Positions 8,926-17,554 of a stretch of 32,424 nt of DNA are shown here, one piece after another. Position numbers and translations under genes: made by a program. Source of the stretch: Lachnospiraceae bacterium (GTDB lineage: Bacteria > Bacillota > Clostridia > Lachnospirales > Lachnospiraceae); the NCBI GenBank assembly GCA_024403255.1, contig JAKSSE010000012.1, positions 1 to 32,424 of the forward strand, read 5' to 3'. Position 1 is the first letter of the stretch, and each line of letters begins with the position of its first letter. The notes under the pieces are model-generated. The model saw only the letters and a list, made by a program, of their open reading frames with translations. It made no database searches and was not told where the DNA came from.

Positions 8926-9673
8926 AGAATTACTGGAAGATTTGAATAAGGCAGTGCCTTTTTCTCTTGCAGTTGACTGGGATAATTCAGGTATTCAGGT
9001 AGGTAATATGCAGGATGAAGTAAAGGGAATTTACGTTGCATTAGATCCTACTACTGAAGTTATTAATAACTGCATTAAAGATGGATGCAATGTTTTACTT
9101 ACACATCATCCGCTGCTTTTTGATAAGCCTAAGCAGATTACAAACGAAAACTATATTGGACGAAGAGTATTAAAGCTTTTAAATAACAGAGTAAGCTGTA
9201 TTTCAATGCACACTAACTTTGATGTTGCTGTTATGGGACCACTTGTTGCAGAACGTTTTCCATACAAATCGGTTGACACCTTGAGTGAGGATGGCATGGG
9301 AACGATAGGTGTATTAAATGCACCTATGCAGCTTAAGGCTCTGGCAAATCACACAAAGACAGTGTTTGGACTTCCTTCGGTAAGTTTTTATGGAAATCCA
9401 GGATTATCTGTCAGCAAGCTTGCCGTTCTTCCGGGTAGTGGGCATGATGAAATTGATAATGCAAAAGCAAAAGGAGCAGATGTATTAATCACTGGAGATG
9501 TTTCTCATCACAATGGTCTTGATGCTCTTGAAAAAGGTCTTTGCATAATCGATGCGGGCCACTATGGACTTGAGTATGTATTCACTGATTATATGGCTGA
9601 TTATCTTATAAATACTTTCCCAAGAATTTATGTGGGAAAGGCACAGGCTAGATTTCCATATCATACTATCTAA
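8897..9673 (+). CDS. Nif3-like dinuclear metal centre protein (GTP cyclohydrolase 1 type 2 homologue)
   Basis: 258 residues. The family signatures are present: SLAVDWDNSGIQVG (residues about 22-35), LLTHHPLLFDKP (about 68-79), SMHTNFDVA (about 102-110) and, near the end, DVSHHNGLDALEKGLCIIDAGHYGLEYVF, which carry the metal-binding His, Asp and Glu residues. The family forms hexameric toroids with two metals per subunit; a true cellular reaction has not been settled, and the GTP cyclohydrolase name rests on one homologue (established knowledge). The start at 8897 lies inside trmK in another frame, with AGAGGAG some 14 bases upstream. Pairing with trmK is a frequent arrangement in Firmicutes. 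Confidence 0.88.
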   Translation: MSQWNPFTVKELLEDLNKAVPFSLAVDWDNSGIQVGNMQDEVKGIYVALDPTTEVINNCIKDGCNVLLTHHPLLFDKPKQITNENYIGRRVLKLLNNRVSCISMHTNFDVAVMGPLVAERFPYKSVDTLSEDGMGTIGVLNAPMQLKALANHTKTVFGLPSVSFYGNPGLSVSKLAVLPGSGHDEIDNAKAKGADVLITGDVSHHNGLDALEKGLCIIDAGHYGLEYVFTDYMADYLINTFPRIYVGKAQARFPYHTI

Positions 9674-9691
9674 GGGTAAAGGGGGATTTCT

Positions 9692-11344
9692 ATGGAGAAG
9701 TTAAATGTAAAGGTTTGTGGGGAAAATAAATCTTACGATGCTGGAACAACTTATGCAGAGGTTGCGGCAGAATACCAGGGAAAATTCAATGATGACATTA
9801 TGCTTGTTGATATTGAAGGTGGCCTTAAGGAACTTTCGAAAAAAGTTACAGAAGGCGATGTGATTGAATTTGTTACTGCTAAAGATCACATTGGCAGAAA
9901 AACATATAGACGAAGTGTAAGCCTACTTCTTCAGAAGGCGCTTGATAACATCGAAGAAGGATTGTCTCAGAATCTTCATGTTATGTACTCAATCGGACAG
10001 GGCTATTTTTGCAAGATTAAGGATAGAGAATGTAACAAAGATTTTCTTTTGAAGCTTAAAATTGAGATGTTAAGACTTGTCGATGAAGACATTCCTTTAA
10101 AGAAAGAAACTCTCCATGTAGAGGAAGCAATAGCCTACTTTGAAAAAATTGGATATCAGGATAAGGCGAAGCTTCTTAAGTTTAGAAGAAGCTCAAGCGT
10201 TAATATCTATGATCTGGATGGAACGAAAGATTATTTCTTTGGATACATGGTAAATCGCACAGGCCTTCTTTCATATTTCGATTTAATGGAATATGATGAC
10301 GGCTTTATGCTTTTATTCCCAGATAAGAATACAAAGCTTGTTGCTCCATTTGAGGAGAGAAAGAAATTTTATGAGACCATGAAAGAGTCTTCTGAATGGT
10401 CTGTAAAGATTGGAATAGATACTGTTGGTGCATTAAATGAGGCTATTTCAAAAGGAAAAGCAAGAGACATCATATTGATGCAGGAAGCTTTGATGGAAGA
10501 CAATATAGGAAATATTGCGACAGAGATTGTGTCTGACAGTCGAAGAAAATGTATCCTGATTGCCGGTCCGTCATCGTCTGGAAAAACCAGTTTTTCTCAC
10601 AGACTTTCGAATCAGCTTCGCGCAAGAGGAATTACACCTCATCCTATTCCTCTTGATATGTATTATCTGGATCATGAGTTCACACCTCTTGATGATGAAG
10701 GAAAGCCAGATTACGAGTGCTTAGAGGCTTTAGATGTAGAACTTTTCAATCAGAATATAACCGATCTTTTATCAGGAAAGAAAGTTGAGATTCCTGCATA
10801 CAACTTTAAAACCGGAAAGAGGGAATACAAAGGAAATTTCCTACAGATTGGTGAAAACGATATCCTTGTAATAGAGGGTATTCATGGATTAAATGATAAG
10901 ATGACTTACGCGATTCCAAATGAAAGCAAGTACAAGATTTATATCTCTGCACTTACTCAGCTTTCAATTGATGAGCATAATCCTCTTCCTACAACAGATG
11001 GAAGACTCCTTAGAAGAATCGTTCGAGATGCAAGAACAAGAGGTTCTTCGGCAAAAGAAACCATCGGTATGTGGAAGAGTGTAAGAAGAGGTGAAGAAAA
11101 TTATATTTTCCCATTCCAGGAAAAAGCAGATGTAGTTTTCAATTCGGCAACTCTTTATGAAATGGCAGTTCTAAAGATTTATGCGGAACCACAGCTTTTT
11201 GCAATAAAGAAAAATGAGCCAGAATATAAAGAAGCAAAACGACTTCTTAAACTTCTGGATTACTTTTTGCCAGTTCCACCAGAAGATATTGCAAACAACT
11301 CTCTTGTTCGTGAATTTATTGGTGGATCAATATTCCCAGTGTAG
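9692..11344 (+). CDS. Nucleoside kinase: TGS domain, threonyl-tRNA-synthetase-like second domain and uridine-kinase-like P-loop domain
   Basis: 550 residues. The N-terminal 60 residues look like a TGS domain (VCGENKSYDAGTTYAEVAAE). A middle region, about 60-230, resembles the second additional domain of threonyl-tRNA synthetase. A P-loop kinase follows: LIAGPSSSGKTSFSHRL near residue 290, then PLDMYYLDHEFTPLD and ILVIEGIHGLND, the arrangement of uridine kinase and phosphoribulokinase. The architecture is widespread in Clostridia and annotated as nucleoside kinase; its substrate is not fixed by the sequence. AAGGGGGA precedes the ATG with good spacing. The end of the gene overlaps the probable rnpB promoter. 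Confidence 0.85.
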   Translation: MEKLNVKVCGENKSYDAGTTYAEVAAEYQGKFNDDIMLVDIEGGLKELSKKVTEGDVIEFVTAKDHIGRKTYRRSVSLLLQKALDNIEEGLSQNLHVMYSIGQGYFCKIKDRECNKDFLLKLKIEMLRLVDEDIPLKKETLHVEEAIAYFEKIGYQDKAKLLKFRRSSSVNIYDLDGTKDYFFGYMVNRTGLLSYFDLMEYDDGFMLLFPDKNTKLVAPFEERKKFYETMKESSEWSVKIGIDTVGALNEAISKGKARDIILMQEALMEDNIGNIATEIVSDSRRKCILIAGPSSSGKTSFSHRLSNQLRARGITPHPIPLDMYYLDHEFTPLDDEGKPDYECLEALDVELFNQNITDLLSGKKVEIPAYNFKTGKREYKGNFLQIGENDILVIEGIHGLNDKMTYAIPNESKYKIYISALTQLSIDEHNPLPTTDGRLLRRIVRDARTRGSSAKETIGMWKSVRRGEENYIFPFQEKADVVFNSATLYEMAVLKIYAEPQLFAIKKNEPEYKEAKRLLKLLDYFLPVPPEDIANNSLVREFIGGSIFPV

Positions 11345-11347
11345 GAT
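11319..11347 (+). promoter_or_regulatory. Probable rnpB promoter inside the end of the kinase gene
   Basis: TTGGTG (11319-11324) and TAGGAT (11342-11347) are spaced by 17 bases and would start transcription near 11354, only a few bases before the P1 stem of RNase P RNA. Each hexamer matches consensus at three or four positions, so the support is mainly positional. Confidence 0.5.
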
Positions 11348-11358
11348 AAGTTTACAAA

Positions 11359-11691
11359 GGAAGTAGGATGGGAAATCGCGGCTTCGGCTGAGGAAAGTCC
11401 GGGCTTCACAGAGCAGGGTGCTGGATAACGTCCAGTGGAGGTGACTCCAAGGAAAGTGCAACAGAAAAGAACCGCCGCTATGCGGTAAGGGTGAAAAGGT
11501 GTGTGTAAGAGACCACCGCGGTTATGGTGACATAGCTGGCCATGTAAACCCCACTCGAAGCAAGGCAGAATTGACCTATAGAGCTGCTCGTTCTGGTCTA
11601 AGTAGTCGCTAAAGGTGCCTGGTAACAGGTATATCAGATAGATGGTTTCCTTAAATGACATAACCCGGCTTACAGTTCTGCTTCCTTTTTT
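11359..11691 (+). ncRNA. rnpB: RNase P RNA
   Basis: The conserved P4 region GAGGAAAGTCCGGGCT begins at 11390 and its 3' partner with ACATAACCCGGCTTACAG ends near 11674. Other hallmarks are AGAGACCACCGCG, GTAAACCCCACTCGAAGCAAGG and GATGGTTTCC. The ends pair as stem P1: GGAAGTAGGA at 11359-11368 with TTCTGCTTCC at 11676-11685, all ten positions paired when wobbles are counted. A run of six T (11686-11691) follows, so P1 with the T run probably also acts as terminator. The RNA is the catalytic subunit that trims tRNA 5' leaders. The fold looks like the ancestral type A rather than the Bacillus type B, but I judge this only from the conserved blocks. It sits between the kinase gene and dapF. Confidence 0.96.
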
Positions 11692-11709
11692 ATAAATTGA
11701 GGAAAGAAA

Positions 11710-12558
11710 ATGAAATTTACAAAAATGCAGGGTGCAGGTAACGATTATATATACGTTGACTGTATTCATGAGAATTTACCAGAAGAAGACAGACCTGATT
11801 TTTCAATAAAGGTTTCTGATCGTCATTTTGGTGTTGGTTCAGATGGTCTTATCTGTATATGTTCGTCTGAAGTTGCAGATTTTAGAATGGATATGTACAA
11901 CGCTGACGGTTCGCGCGGTAAGATGTGTGGAAATGGAATAAGATGTGTTGCCAAATATGTATATGATTTTGGACTCACTAATAAAGAAAAGTTTACTGTA
12001 GAGACAGCTTCAGGAATAAAGAACATCACTCTTACAGTAGAAGACGGCAAGGCTGTTTTAATAAGGGTTGATATGGAAGCTCCTATTTTAAAGCCTGGTG
12101 ACGTTCCTGTTAAATTTCCAGGACAGACTGATAAGCCGCTTATAAATGCTGAATATGAAGTGGCTGGAAAAAAAGTAAAAGCTACCATCGTCTCTATGGG
12201 AAATCCACACAGCGTAATTTTTACTGATGATCCAGTTGAGGATATGGACCTCGATAGAATAGGACCGGATTATGAATTTCATCCATATTTTCCAGAGAGA
12301 GTAAACACCGAATTTGTAAATGTTATTTCCCGCTCTGAAGTAAAGATGAGAGTCTATGAAAGAGGCAGCGGTGAGACTTTAGCATGCGGTACAGGGTGCT
12401 GCGCTATTGGTGTGGCTGGAGTTCTTAACGGACTTACTGATAAAAAAGTTACTATTCATACCAGAGGTGGTGATATCTTGGTTGAGTATGATCCAGATGG
12501 TGATGGAATAGTTTATATGACTGGTCCGGCAGCAGTTGTTTGCACAGGAGATTTTTAG
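11710..12558 (+). CDS. dapF: Diaminopimelate epimerase
   Basis: 282 residues, normal length. Both catalytic cysteines are visible in their signatures: Cys73 in KMCGNGIRC and Cys226 in TLACGTGCCA. The opening FTKMQGAGNDYIYVD and the segment SMGNPHSVIF are also typical. The enzyme interconverts LL- and meso-diaminopimelate, supplying lysine and the peptidoglycan cross-linking residue. GAGGAAAG lies just before the ATG. The next gene, murE, starts three bases after the stop; the pairing puts production of meso-DAP next to its addition to the cell-wall precursor. Confidence 0.96.
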   Translation: MKFTKMQGAGNDYIYVDCIHENLPEEDRPDFSIKVSDRHFGVGSDGLICICSSEVADFRMDMYNADGSRGKMCGNGIRCVAKYVYDFGLTNKEKFTVETASGIKNITLTVEDGKAVLIRVDMEAPILKPGDVPVKFPGQTDKPLINAEYEVAGKKVKATIVSMGNPHSVIFTDDPVEDMDLDRIGPDYEFHPYFPERVNTEFVNVISRSEVKMRVYERGSGETLACGTGCCAIGVAGVLNGLTDKKVTIHTRGGDILVEYDPDGDGIVYMTGPAAVVCTGDF

Positions 12559-12561
12559 AGT

Positions 12562-14043
12562 ATGAAATTATCAAAGCTTCTTGAGAGAATAAATTACACA
12601 GTTCTTGAGGGTGGAGAGTGTGAGATAACAGGCTTCTCTTATGATTCAAGAAAGGTAAAAACAGGAGATATCTTTGTCTGCATTAAGGGTGCAGTTTTTG
12701 ATGGACATGATAAGGCAGATGAAGTTCTTATGAAGGGTGCTTCATGTATTGTTGTTGAAAAAGATGTACGTGATGATATTTTGACAAACTCTGATGCAAC
12801 CATAGTTTTGGTAGATGATACAAGGCTTGCATTGGCACAGCTTTCAGCAGCATGGTTTGGATATCCGGCAGAAAAATTAATCACAATTGGAATTACAGGA
12901 ACAAAAGGAAAAACTACAACTACTTACATGGTAAAAAATGCTCTTGAAGCCTGTGATATCAAGTGTGGTCTGATAGGCACTATAGAGACAATCATAGGCA
13001 ATGAGAAAATACCTGCAGTAAATACTACTCCTGAATCATTTGTTGTTCAGGAAACTTTTGCAAAGATGGTGGAAGCGGGCATTACTCACGTTGTAATGGA
13101 AGTTTCATCTCAGGGTCTTATGCTTCACAGAGTTGGCGGATTTACTTTTGATTTTGGTGTATTTACCAATCTTGAGAAAGATCACATTGGACCAAATGAG
13201 CATAAAGATTTTGATGATTATGCAAACTGCAAGGCTATGCTCTTTAAGCAGTGTAAGGTAGGTATATTCAATGTAGATGATGACGGCGCACTTCGTATGA
13301 TGAAGGATGCGACCTGTAAAGTGGAAACCTTCGGAACAAATAAGGGTGCGGATCTTCGTGCAAAGGATATGGAACTTTTCCAGGAAAAAGGTATCGTTGG
13401 CATTAGATACAAGATTGCTGCAAGAAAAGATTATCCGGTTGTTGTGAATGTTCCTGGCAAGTTTAGTTTATATAATTCGCTTTGTGCTATCGCAATATGC
13501 AAGCATTTTGTAAAGGATATTACGGAAGTCATTACAGCACTTCGCACAGTCAGCGTAAAGGGCAGATCAGAACTTGTCCCTGTATCTGATAAGTTCTCAG
13601 TAATGGTAGATTACGCTCACAACGCGATGAGCCTTGAAAGCCTTCTTACCGCAATCAGAGAATATAACCCAAAACGTATCGTCTGCTTATTTGGATGTGG
13701 AGGAAACAGATCACGTGACAGACGTTTTGAAATGGGTGAGGTTTCAAGCCGTTTGGCGGACTTTACCATAGTAACAAGTGATAACCCAAGAAACGAGGAA
13801 CCTTCAGCTATCATTGACGACATTTTGGTCGGCGTAAAAAGAGGTGGCGGAGAGCACATGGTTATTGAAGATAGAAAAGAAGCTATTGGTTATGCTCTTC
13901 AGTTCGCTAAAGAGGGAGATATTGTTATCGTTGCCGGAAAGGGTCACGAAGATTACCAGGAAATCAAGGGAGTAAAGCATCATTTTGATGACCGGGAGGT
14001 AATCGAAGAACTTGCAAAAACCGACAGTAAGCTTTGGGTGTAA
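12562..14043 (+). CDS. murE: UDP-N-acetylmuramoyl-tripeptide synthetase (meso-DAP adding Mur ligase)
   Basis: 493 residues. The Mur ligase ATP-binding loop GITGTKGKTTTTYM is at residues about 110-123, the central domain shows VMEVSSQGL and the carbamylated-lysine region, and the C-terminal domain has DYAHNAMSLESLL and the motif DNPRNEEP near 406-413. In MurE, DNPR recognises meso-diaminopimelate, whereas lysine-adding enzymes differ there (established knowledge). This fits the adjacent dapF. The start has only a weak ribosome site (TAGAG) and lies three bases after the dapF stop, which suggests translational coupling. Confidence 0.95.
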   Translation: MKLSKLLERINYTVLEGGECEITGFSYDSRKVKTGDIFVCIKGAVFDGHDKADEVLMKGASCIVVEKDVRDDILTNSDATIVLVDDTRLALAQLSAAWFGYPAEKLITIGITGTKGKTTTTYMVKNALEACDIKCGLIGTIETIIGNEKIPAVNTTPESFVVQETFAKMVEAGITHVVMEVSSQGLMLHRVGGFTFDFGVFTNLEKDHIGPNEHKDFDDYANCKAMLFKQCKVGIFNVDDDGALRMMKDATCKVETFGTNKGADLRAKDMELFQEKGIVGIRYKIAARKDYPVVVNVPGKFSLYNSLCAIAICKHFVKDITEVITALRTVSVKGRSELVPVSDKFSVMVDYAHNAMSLESLLTAIREYNPKRIVCLFGCGGNRSRDRRFEMGEVSSRLADFTIVTSDNPRNEEPSAIIDDILVGVKRGGGEHMVIEDRKEAIGYALQFAKEGDIVIVAGKGHEDYQEIKGVKHHFDDREVIEELAKTDSKLWV

Positions 14044-14051
14044 ATAAAAAT

Positions 14052-14081
14052 TTGCAAAAAAGCTAAACTATCTTGTATAAT
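14052..14081 (+). promoter_or_regulatory. Promoter of the small acidic protein gene
   Basis: TTGCAA (14052-14057) and a consensus TATAAT (14076-14081) are separated by 18 bases. The ATG at 14124 follows a leader of about 35 bases containing AAAGGAGA. Confidence 0.7.
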
Positions 14082-14123
14082 TGACGATGTATGTAGTAGC
14101 GGCTAAGATTCAAAGGAGAAATC

Positions 14124-14486
14124 ATGGACGATCAGAGAACACAAAAGCTTGAACTACTCGAGACACTTGCAGAATTTAATGATGGATTAGTTCACAATAT
14201 GGGCATCATCATTAAAGAATATCGTGGTGCAAGACTTGATGATACAAATAAATTTATGGATGGAATCGTTGATGCGATGAACTGGGAGATTGAAGCATTC
14301 AATGCAACCAAGGATTTAATCAACGAGGATGGTGAGATTATAAATCGCGATCAGTTTGAGGATGCGATTTGTGCACTTAATATGTCAATTAAGGATAAAG
14401 ATGACGGAGCAATGGCATCTTGTCTTGAAGAGGTAATGGTTTTCTTTGAAGCTTTAGGTAATAGAGCAAAAGAGCTTACCGCTTAA
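14124..14486 (+). CDS. Small acidic helical protein of unknown function
   Basis: 120 residues, not recognised. The sequence is rich in Asp, Glu, Ala, Met and Leu and looks almost wholly alpha-helical, with no signal peptide, membrane span or cysteine motif (one Cys near residue 92 and one near 104). The pattern EIEAFNATKDLINEDGEII at about 56-74 looks like two helices joined by a tight turn. AAAGGAGA precedes the start. The gene has its own promoter and its own terminator, so it is a well-expressed single-gene unit (inference). Neighbours, murE on one side and a PHP phosphoesterase on the other, give no clue to function. Confidence 0.8.
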   Translation: MDDQRTQKLELLETLAEFNDGLVHNMGIIIKEYRGARLDDTNKFMDGIVDAMNWEIEAFNATKDLINEDGEIINRDQFEDAICALNMSIKDKDDGAMASCLEEVMVFFEALGNRAKELTA

Positions 14487-14505
14487 TTAAATCGATTATA
14501 CATTG

Positions 14506-14530
14506 AAAGGGAGGGCGACCTCCCTTTTTT
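14506..14530 (+). terminator. Intrinsic terminator after the small acidic protein gene
   Basis: AAAGGGAGG (14506-14514) pairs perfectly with CCTCCCTTT (14519-14527) around a GCGA loop and runs into six T (14525-14530). Confidence 0.9.
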
Positions 14531-14544
14531 AACGGGGAGAGAAA

Positions 14545-15291
14545 ATGATTAACTTACTGGATTCACATACACATACTGTTGTAAGCGGACATGCATATTC
14601 TACGATTGATGAAATGGCGAGATATGCATCAGAACATGGGATAAAGGTTTTGGCTTTTACAGAGCATGGTCCAGCAATCGAAAACGCGCCAGGACGAATT
14701 TACTTTGGAAACTTTAACATCATTCCGAGAGAAATGTATGGAATAAGAGTGCGCTTTGGAATTGAATTAAATATTCTGGATTATGATGGAACGATTGATC
14801 TGAAGGAAAGAGAATTATTAAAGCAGGATCTTTGTGTGGCTTCAATTCATATTAATTGCTATGAACCAGGTACGGTAGCTCAAAATACAAGGGCTTATGA
14901 AAATGTTTTGAAGAATCCTTTCGTAAATATTATAGGACACCCAGATGATGGAAGAATTCCTGTTGATTATGAAACACTTGTCTGTGCTGCGAAAGAGAAT
15001 CATAAACTTTTGGAAGTGAATAATCACTCGGTAAGACCAGGTTCAGTAAGATATGAGGGCGCAAAAGAAAATCTTGTGAAAATGCTTGAACTTTGCAAGC
15101 AGTATAAGCAGCCAATAGTTATGGATTCGGATGCACACTATATGGCGAGTATTGCAGACACTCAGTTTACAATGCCAATAATTGAAGAACTGGGATTTCC
15201 AGAAGAACTTATAGTGAATACAGATCTGAATAAATACTATGAATATTGCCCATTAAAGGAGATTGAAAAGCAAACTCAGATTTGCCAGTAA
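14545..15291 (+). CDS. PHP-domain phosphoesterase (YcdX-like)
   Basis: 248 residues. The PHP metal motifs are visible: DSHTHTVVSGHAYST at residues 6-20, AFTEHGPA near 37-44, an internal GIELNI near 72-77, ASIHINCYEPG near 98-108, and MDSDAHYMASIAD near 193-205. This order matches the YcdX-type trinuclear metal phosphatases. Substrate is unknown. GGGGAGAG precedes the start. The start codon lies only 14 bases after the upstream terminator T run, so no full promoter fits between them; expression must come from read-through or from a promoter overlapping the hairpin. Confidence 0.88.
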   Translation: MINLLDSHTHTVVSGHAYSTIDEMARYASEHGIKVLAFTEHGPAIENAPGRIYFGNFNIIPREMYGIRVRFGIELNILDYDGTIDLKERELLKQDLCVASIHINCYEPGTVAQNTRAYENVLKNPFVNIIGHPDDGRIPVDYETLVCAAKENHKLLEVNNHSVRPGSVRYEGAKENLVKMLELCKQYKQPIVMDSDAHYMASIADTQFTMPIIEELGFPEELIVNTDLNKYYEYCPLKEIEKQTQICQ

Positions 15292-15322
15292 TAGACAATG
15301 TGGCGAAAATGAGTCTTATTAC

Positions 15323-15350
15323 TTGACTTTTGTAGCAAATTTAGTATGAT
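15323..15350 (+). promoter_or_regulatory. Promoter of the fatty acid synthesis operon
   Basis: TTGACT (15323-15328) and TATGAT (15345-15350) are separated by 16 bases, about 34 bases before the acpP ATG. I saw no recognisable FapR or FabT operator overlapping it. Confidence 0.75.
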
Positions 15351-15383
15351 TTTATTGAAAAACTGCACTAAAGGAGAGATGAC

Positions 15384-15608
15384 ATGTTTGAAGAGATTAA
15401 GGCAATTATTGTTGAGACTTTAAGCGTAGATGAGAGCAAGGTTACTATGGATGCAAATCTTTCAGAGGACCTTGGCGCAGATTCACTTGACGCTGTTGAG
15501 CTTGGTATGGCAGTAGAAGATAAGCTTGGTATCACCATTTCTGATGATGATATGGCTACTATTAAGACTGTAGCAGACCTCGTTAAGATCGCTGAAGAAA
15601 GCAAGTAA
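15384..15608 (+). CDS. acpP: Acyl carrier protein
   Basis: 74 residues, acidic, with the phosphopantetheine attachment serine at position 34 in [10 protein letters not shown]. It carries growing acyl chains as thioesters for all enzymes encoded downstream. AAAGGAGAG lies upstream of the ATG. It is the first gene of the fab cluster and is followed by a terminator-like hairpin 12 bases after its stop, which would give more acpP message than fab enzyme message; that fits the high amount of ACP cells need (inference). Confidence 0.96.
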   Translation: MFEEIKAIIVETLSVDESKVTMDANLSEDLGADSLDAVELGMAVEDKLGITISDDDMATIKTVADLVKIAEESK

Positions 15609-15619
15609 TTCTTTAATTG

Positions 15620-15653
15620 AGGCGTTTGGAATATCCAAACGCCTTATTTTTTT
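15620..15653 (+). terminator. Terminator-like hairpin between acpP and fabH
   Basis: AGGCGTTTGGA (15620-15630) pairs perfectly with TCCAAACGCCT (15634-15644) and is followed by TATTTTTTT. The fabH ATG is only 13 bases downstream, so read-through is needed for the rest of the operon. Confidence 0.85.
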
Positions 15654-15666
15654 GTAGGGAGAGAAG

Positions 15667-16599
15667 ATGTCAGGTATTAAAATATTAGGCACAGGCAAGT
15701 ATGTGCCGGAAAAGATAATTACTAATGACGACTGGGCCAAGCTTGTTGAAACATCGGATGAGTGGATTGTTCAGCGCACCGGAATGAAAGAAAGACATTT
15801 CGCTGCTGATGATGAGACTACTACATCAATGGGAGCAGCGGCAGTAAAGTTAGCTATAGAGGATGCTGGAATTGATCCACAAGAAGTTGGAGCTCTTATA
15901 GTTGCAACTGTATCGGCAGATAACTATTCGCCTTCGGATGCATGTCTTATACAGCGTGATTTAGGTCTTAGAGACAACATGATTGCATTTGATATAAGTG
16001 CAGGATGTTCAGGTTTTGTTTTTGGTCTTGAAACTATGCGCGGCCTTCTTATGAGTGGCGGCTTTAAATATGGTGTTTTAGTTGCAAGTGAGATTTTATC
16101 CAGAAAGATGGATAAAACTGATAGAAGCACTTGTGTCCTTTTTGGAGATGGTGCAGCAGCAGCTGTTATTAGTTTAGACGATAATAGCGAATACTATTCG
16201 TGCATTGGAGTTCATGGTGACGATGAACTTATTAAGGTTCCTGTTCCAAACGGTCCAATTTATATGGATGGTCAGGCTACTTATAAGTTTGCGGTTTCAT
16301 CTGTACCAAAGCTCATTAATGATGTTATGGAAAAAGCTGGAGTTTCTCCAGATGATATAGATATGTTCCTTCTTCATCAGGCAAACTTAAGAATTATCGA
16401 GGCTGTTCAAAAGAGACTTAAGCAGCCAGATGAGAAATTCTTTATAAATATTAACAAGTATGGAAATACATCAGCCGCATCTGTTGCTTTGGCAATGGAT
16501 GAAGCAAAAAAAGAAGGCAAGCTTAAGCCTGGAATGAAGGTCCTTTTGGCAGGTTTTGGTGCTGGAAAGACCTATGGTGCTATAATTTTTGAATGGTAG
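15667..16599 (+). CDS. fabH: 3-oxoacyl-ACP synthase III
   Basis: 310 residues. The catalytic triad is complete: Cys114 in DISAGCSGF, His237 in LLHQANLRII and Asn267 in KYGNTSAAS. The C-terminal GFGAGKTYGAIIF is typical, with K in place of the common L/T. The enzyme starts fatty acid synthesis by condensing an acyl-CoA with malonyl-ACP. Primer preference (straight or branched) cannot be decided by reading. AGGGAGAG precedes the start. The 3' end lies a few bases before fabK. Confidence 0.95.
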   Translation: MSGIKILGTGKYVPEKIITNDDWAKLVETSDEWIVQRTGMKERHFAADDETTTSMGAAAVKLAIEDAGIDPQEVGALIVATVSADNYSPSDACLIQRDLGLRDNMIAFDISAGCSGFVFGLETMRGLLMSGGFKYGVLVASEILSRKMDKTDRSTCVLFGDGAAAAVISLDDNSEYYSCIGVHGDDELIKVPVPNGPIYMDGQATYKFAVSSVPKLINDVMEKAGVSPDDIDMFLLHQANLRIIEAVQKRLKQPDEKFFININKYGNTSAASVALAMDEAKKEGKLKPGMKVLLAGFGAGKTYGAIIFEW

Positions 16600-16606
16600 G
16601 TGTGAT

Positions 16607-17545
16607 ATGAATATTAAAGAACTTTTAGGTATTGAATATCCAATTATTCAGGGTGGTATGGCTAATATTGCTACAGGAGAATTTGCAGCAGCAATTTCAA
16701 ATACTGGAGCACTTGGTCTTATTGCTTCAGGTGGAATGCCAGCAGAGGAGTTGAGAAAACAGATTAACATCTGCCGTGAAAAGACAGATAAGCCATTTGG
16801 TGTAAACCTTATGCTTATGAATCCAGACGTAGAGAACATTGCTCAGATGCTCTACGAGGAGAAAGTAAAAGTTATTACTACTGGTGCTGGCAACCCAGGT
16901 CGTTTTATTCCAAAGTGGAAAGAAAATGGAACGATTGTTATCCCAGTTACTCCTTCAGTTTCACTTGGTAAGCTTATGCTTAGAAGTGGTGCTGATGCAC
17001 TTATCGCAGAGGGCGGTGAGTCAGGCGGACATGTTGGTGATATGACTACTATGGCACTTTTACCACAGATGGTAAAAGCATTCCCAGAAGTTCCAATTAT
17101 TGCGGCTGGTGGTATTGCTAGCGGCGCGCAGATGGCATCATGCTTTATGATGGGTGCTGTTGGTGTACAGATTGGTACATGTCTTTTGGTATCAGATGAA
17201 TGCCCAATTCATCAGAATTATAAAGAAGCTGTCATCAAAGCAAAAGATAATGGAACCACCGTTACTGGTCGCAGCCAGGGTGCACCTGTTCGTATTATCA
17301 AGAATAAAATGGCAAGAGAGTACCTTAGACTTGAGGAAGAACATGCAACTAAAGAAGAACTCGAGAAGATTACTCTTGGCGGTTTAAGAAGAGCAGTTGT
17401 TGATGGTGATGTTGAGATGGGTTCAGTAATGGCAGGTCAGGTTTGTGGTCAGCTTGATTCTATCCGTCCAGCTAAAGAAATTATTGAAGAAATGTACAAT
17501 GACGCTGTAGCTTGTCTTAAGAATGCTGCAAGCATCGATATTTAA
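16607..17545 (+). CDS. fabK: FMN-dependent enoyl-ACP reductase II
   Basis: 312 residues from ATG 16607; an upstream in-frame ATG at 16589 lies inside fabH and would add six residues not seen in the family. TIM-barrel nitronate monooxygenase-like fold: IEYPIIQGGMANIA at residues 8-21, TTGAGNP near 87-93, AEGGESGGHVG near 134-144 with the conserved histidine, and IIAAGGIASG and VQIGT for FMN phosphate binding. FabK does the last reduction of each elongation cycle using FMN and NAD(P)H, and replaces FabI in many Clostridia and streptococci. No fabI is seen in the window. Confidence 0.93.
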   Translation: MNIKELLGIEYPIIQGGMANIATGEFAAAISNTGALGLIASGGMPAEELRKQINICREKTDKPFGVNLMLMNPDVENIAQMLYEEKVKVITTGAGNPGRFIPKWKENGTIVIPVTPSVSLGKLMLRSGADALIAEGGESGGHVGDMTTMALLPQMVKAFPEVPIIAAGGIASGAQMASCFMMGAVGVQIGTCLLVSDECPIHQNYKEAVIKAKDNGTTVTGRSQGAPVRIIKNKMAREYLRLEEEHATKEELEKITLGGLRRAVVDGDVEMGSVMAGQVCGQLDSIRPAKEIIEEMYNDAVACLKNAASIDI

Positions 17546-17554
17546 GGGGTGGAT

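Noticed and set aside
11260..11769. Open frame of 169 codons on the minus strand across rnpB
   Set aside because: It runs antisense to RNase P RNA and the ends of two real genes; no ribosome site or recognisable protein features.
15300..15384. FapR or FabT operator in the acpP promoter region
   Set aside because: No recognisable match to either consensus palindrome.
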